Source: Bradyrhizobium sp. 164 (lineage in GTDB: Bacteria; Pseudomonadota; Alphaproteobacteria; Rhizobiales; Xanthobacteraceae). From it: a stretch of 64,000 bases of DNA. The notes beneath the pieces are model-generated. The model made no database searches and was not told the origin of the DNA. It saw nothing but the letters and a program-made list of their open reading frames with translations. The stretch is taken from assembly GCF_023073715.1 (NCBI RefSeq), contig NZ_JADPKA010000083.1, positions 186,001-250,000 on the forward strand, in the 5' to 3' direction. Shown in pieces: positions 63,267 through 64,000 of the stretch. The position numbers and the translations under genes were made by a program. The stretch's first letter is position 1, and every line of letters begins with the position of its first letter.

Positions 63267-64000
63267 TTATGGGATGTTCATTCGCGGATCGAGCGCATCG
63301 CGCAGGCCGTCGCCAAGGAAATTGAAGCTCGTCACCGCCAGCGTGATGGCGACGCCCGGTACGATCGCGAGCCACGGTGCGCTGGTGAGATAGATCTGCG
63401 CGTTGTTGAGCATGTTGCCCCAGCTCGCAGCCGGCGGCTGGATGCCGTAGCCGAGATAGCTGACATAGGATTCGAGCAGGATCGCCTTGGCGACGTTCAG
63501 CGTGGCCGCGACCACGATCGGGGCAATTGCGTTGGGCACGAGCTCGCGGAACATGATGCGCAGGTTTGACGAGCCGAAGGCGAGCGCTGCAACGGCGAAC
63601 TCCCGTTCCCGCAGCGAGCGCACCTGGGCCTCGACGACGCGGGCGACGCTCATCCACGCCGTCGCCGCGATCAGCACGGTGGTGGTGACGAGGCCGGGTT
63701 CGGTGAGCGCCGCCAGCGCCAGCAGCAGGAAGATGGTCGGGAAGCACAGCACGGCGTCGACCAGCCGCATCAAGACCGCGCCGACCACGCCGCCATAGAA
63801 CCCGGCGAAGGCGCCGACGACGATGCCGACCGCCATCGCGATCACCATCGCCACGATCCCGATCGAGAGCGAGACGCGGCCGCCCATCATCAAGCGCGCA
63901 AGCACGTCGCGGCCGAGCTCGTCGGTGCCGAGGATGTGCGCGCCCGACAGCGGCGGCGCGAACCGCTTCATGATGTCAATATAGGTGTCGTCGAAAGGCA
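63267..64000 (-). CDS. ABC transporter permease (DppC-like), 5' part cut by window edge
   Basis: The visible 244 or so residues include PPLSGAHILGTDELGRDVLARLMMGGRVSLSIG, the DppC signature, TM helices from there on, and the EAA loop (ALAFGSSNLRIMFRELVPNAIAPIVVAA). The C-terminus TSFNFLGDGLRDALDPRMNIP is standard. The frame stays open past the internal ATG at 63971 to the edge (PFDDTYIDI precedes it), so the true start is outside the window. It is the first visible gene of the leftward operon. Confidence 0.9.
   Translation of the reverse strand, partial: PFDDTYIDIMKRFAPPLSGAHILGTDELGRDVLARLMMGGRVSLSIGIVAMVIAMAVGIVVGAFAGFYGGVVGAVLMRLVDAVLCFPTIFLLLALAALTEPGLVTTTVLIAATAWMSVARVVEAQVRSLREREFAVAALAFGSSNLRIMFRELVPNAIAPIVVAATLNVAKAILLESYVSYLGYGIQPPAASWGNMLNNAQIYLTSAPWLAIVPGVAITLAVTSFNFLGDGLRDALDPRMNIP

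Overview
The window looks like chromosome from a Bradyrhizobium-type alphaproteobacterium. The sequence is GC-rich throughout and has an Irr-type iron box at bfr, a CtrA-type box, an EcfG-like promoter and a polyhydroxyalkanoate depolymerase. It also carries several families of short palindromic intergenic repeats of the kind common in Bradyrhizobiaceae. The genus is an inference from gene content and repeat style; no rRNA or tRNA gene is visible. Nearly all of the window is ordinary core or semi-core chromosome. I see no integrase, transposase, CRISPR array or prophage.

Layout. 1-5.2 kb: a lipid-flavoured cluster with phosphatidylserine decarboxylase (cut by the left edge), a long class III aminotransferase, an Mpo1-like membrane protein, a Rhodobacter-type phospholipid N-methyltransferase and a GT4 glycosyltransferase. 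5.4-12.2 kb: an L,D-transpeptidase, a cytochrome c, a dead GIY-YIG gene among repeats, a DUF899 gene divergent from a double-HTH regulator with a beta-propeller gene, and a DUF4403 protein. 12.3-18.3 kb: a polyamine-type ABC transporter (ATPase, binding protein, two permeases) and a separate branched-chain amino-acid-type binding protein. 18.4-20.4 kb: a PRC-barrel stress protein, a histidine-kinase relic, a zinc-ribbon protein and a lytic transglycosylase. 20.5-25.5 kb: a TPP-riboswitch-controlled thiOSGEC operon with a good terminator.

25.6-34.6 kb: single genes (mismatch glycosylase, GST, RidA, two small secreted paralogues, J-domain protein, SDR, FlbD-like HTH protein behind a CtrA box, collagen-like protein, DUF2277, alpha/beta hydrolase, PPOX flavoprotein). 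34.6-40.3 kb: bfd and bfr with an Irr box, two paralogous secreted glycine-zipper proteins, an MltB-type transglycosylase and ettA. 40.4-48.2 kb: a hydroxyacid dehydrogenase, an SDR-type epimerase, a second L,D-transpeptidase with an altered active-site motif, two rhodanese-fold proteins and a VWA protein. 48.2-50.2 kb: a MoxR ATPase followed by about 1.1 kb of noncoding repeats.

50.2-57.7 kb: a catabolic group (GMC oxidoreductase, GNAT, SMP-30 lactonase-like, AraC regulator, mandelate racemase family enzyme), two small proteins and a GST. 57.8-64 kb: phaZ, then a leftward operon of peptide-type ABC permease (cut by the right edge), a DAO-type FAD oxidoreductase, a GhrA-type reductase and a double-domain ABC ATPase, which together fit uptake and oxidation of an amino-acid-like or opine-like compound.

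Most notable: the Mpo1-like gene inside a phospholipid head-group cluster, the CtrA box ahead of a stand-alone FlbD-type DNA-binding domain, the glycine-for-arginine change in one L,D-transpeptidase motif, repeats inside the thi operon, and the large repeat block at 49-50 kb.
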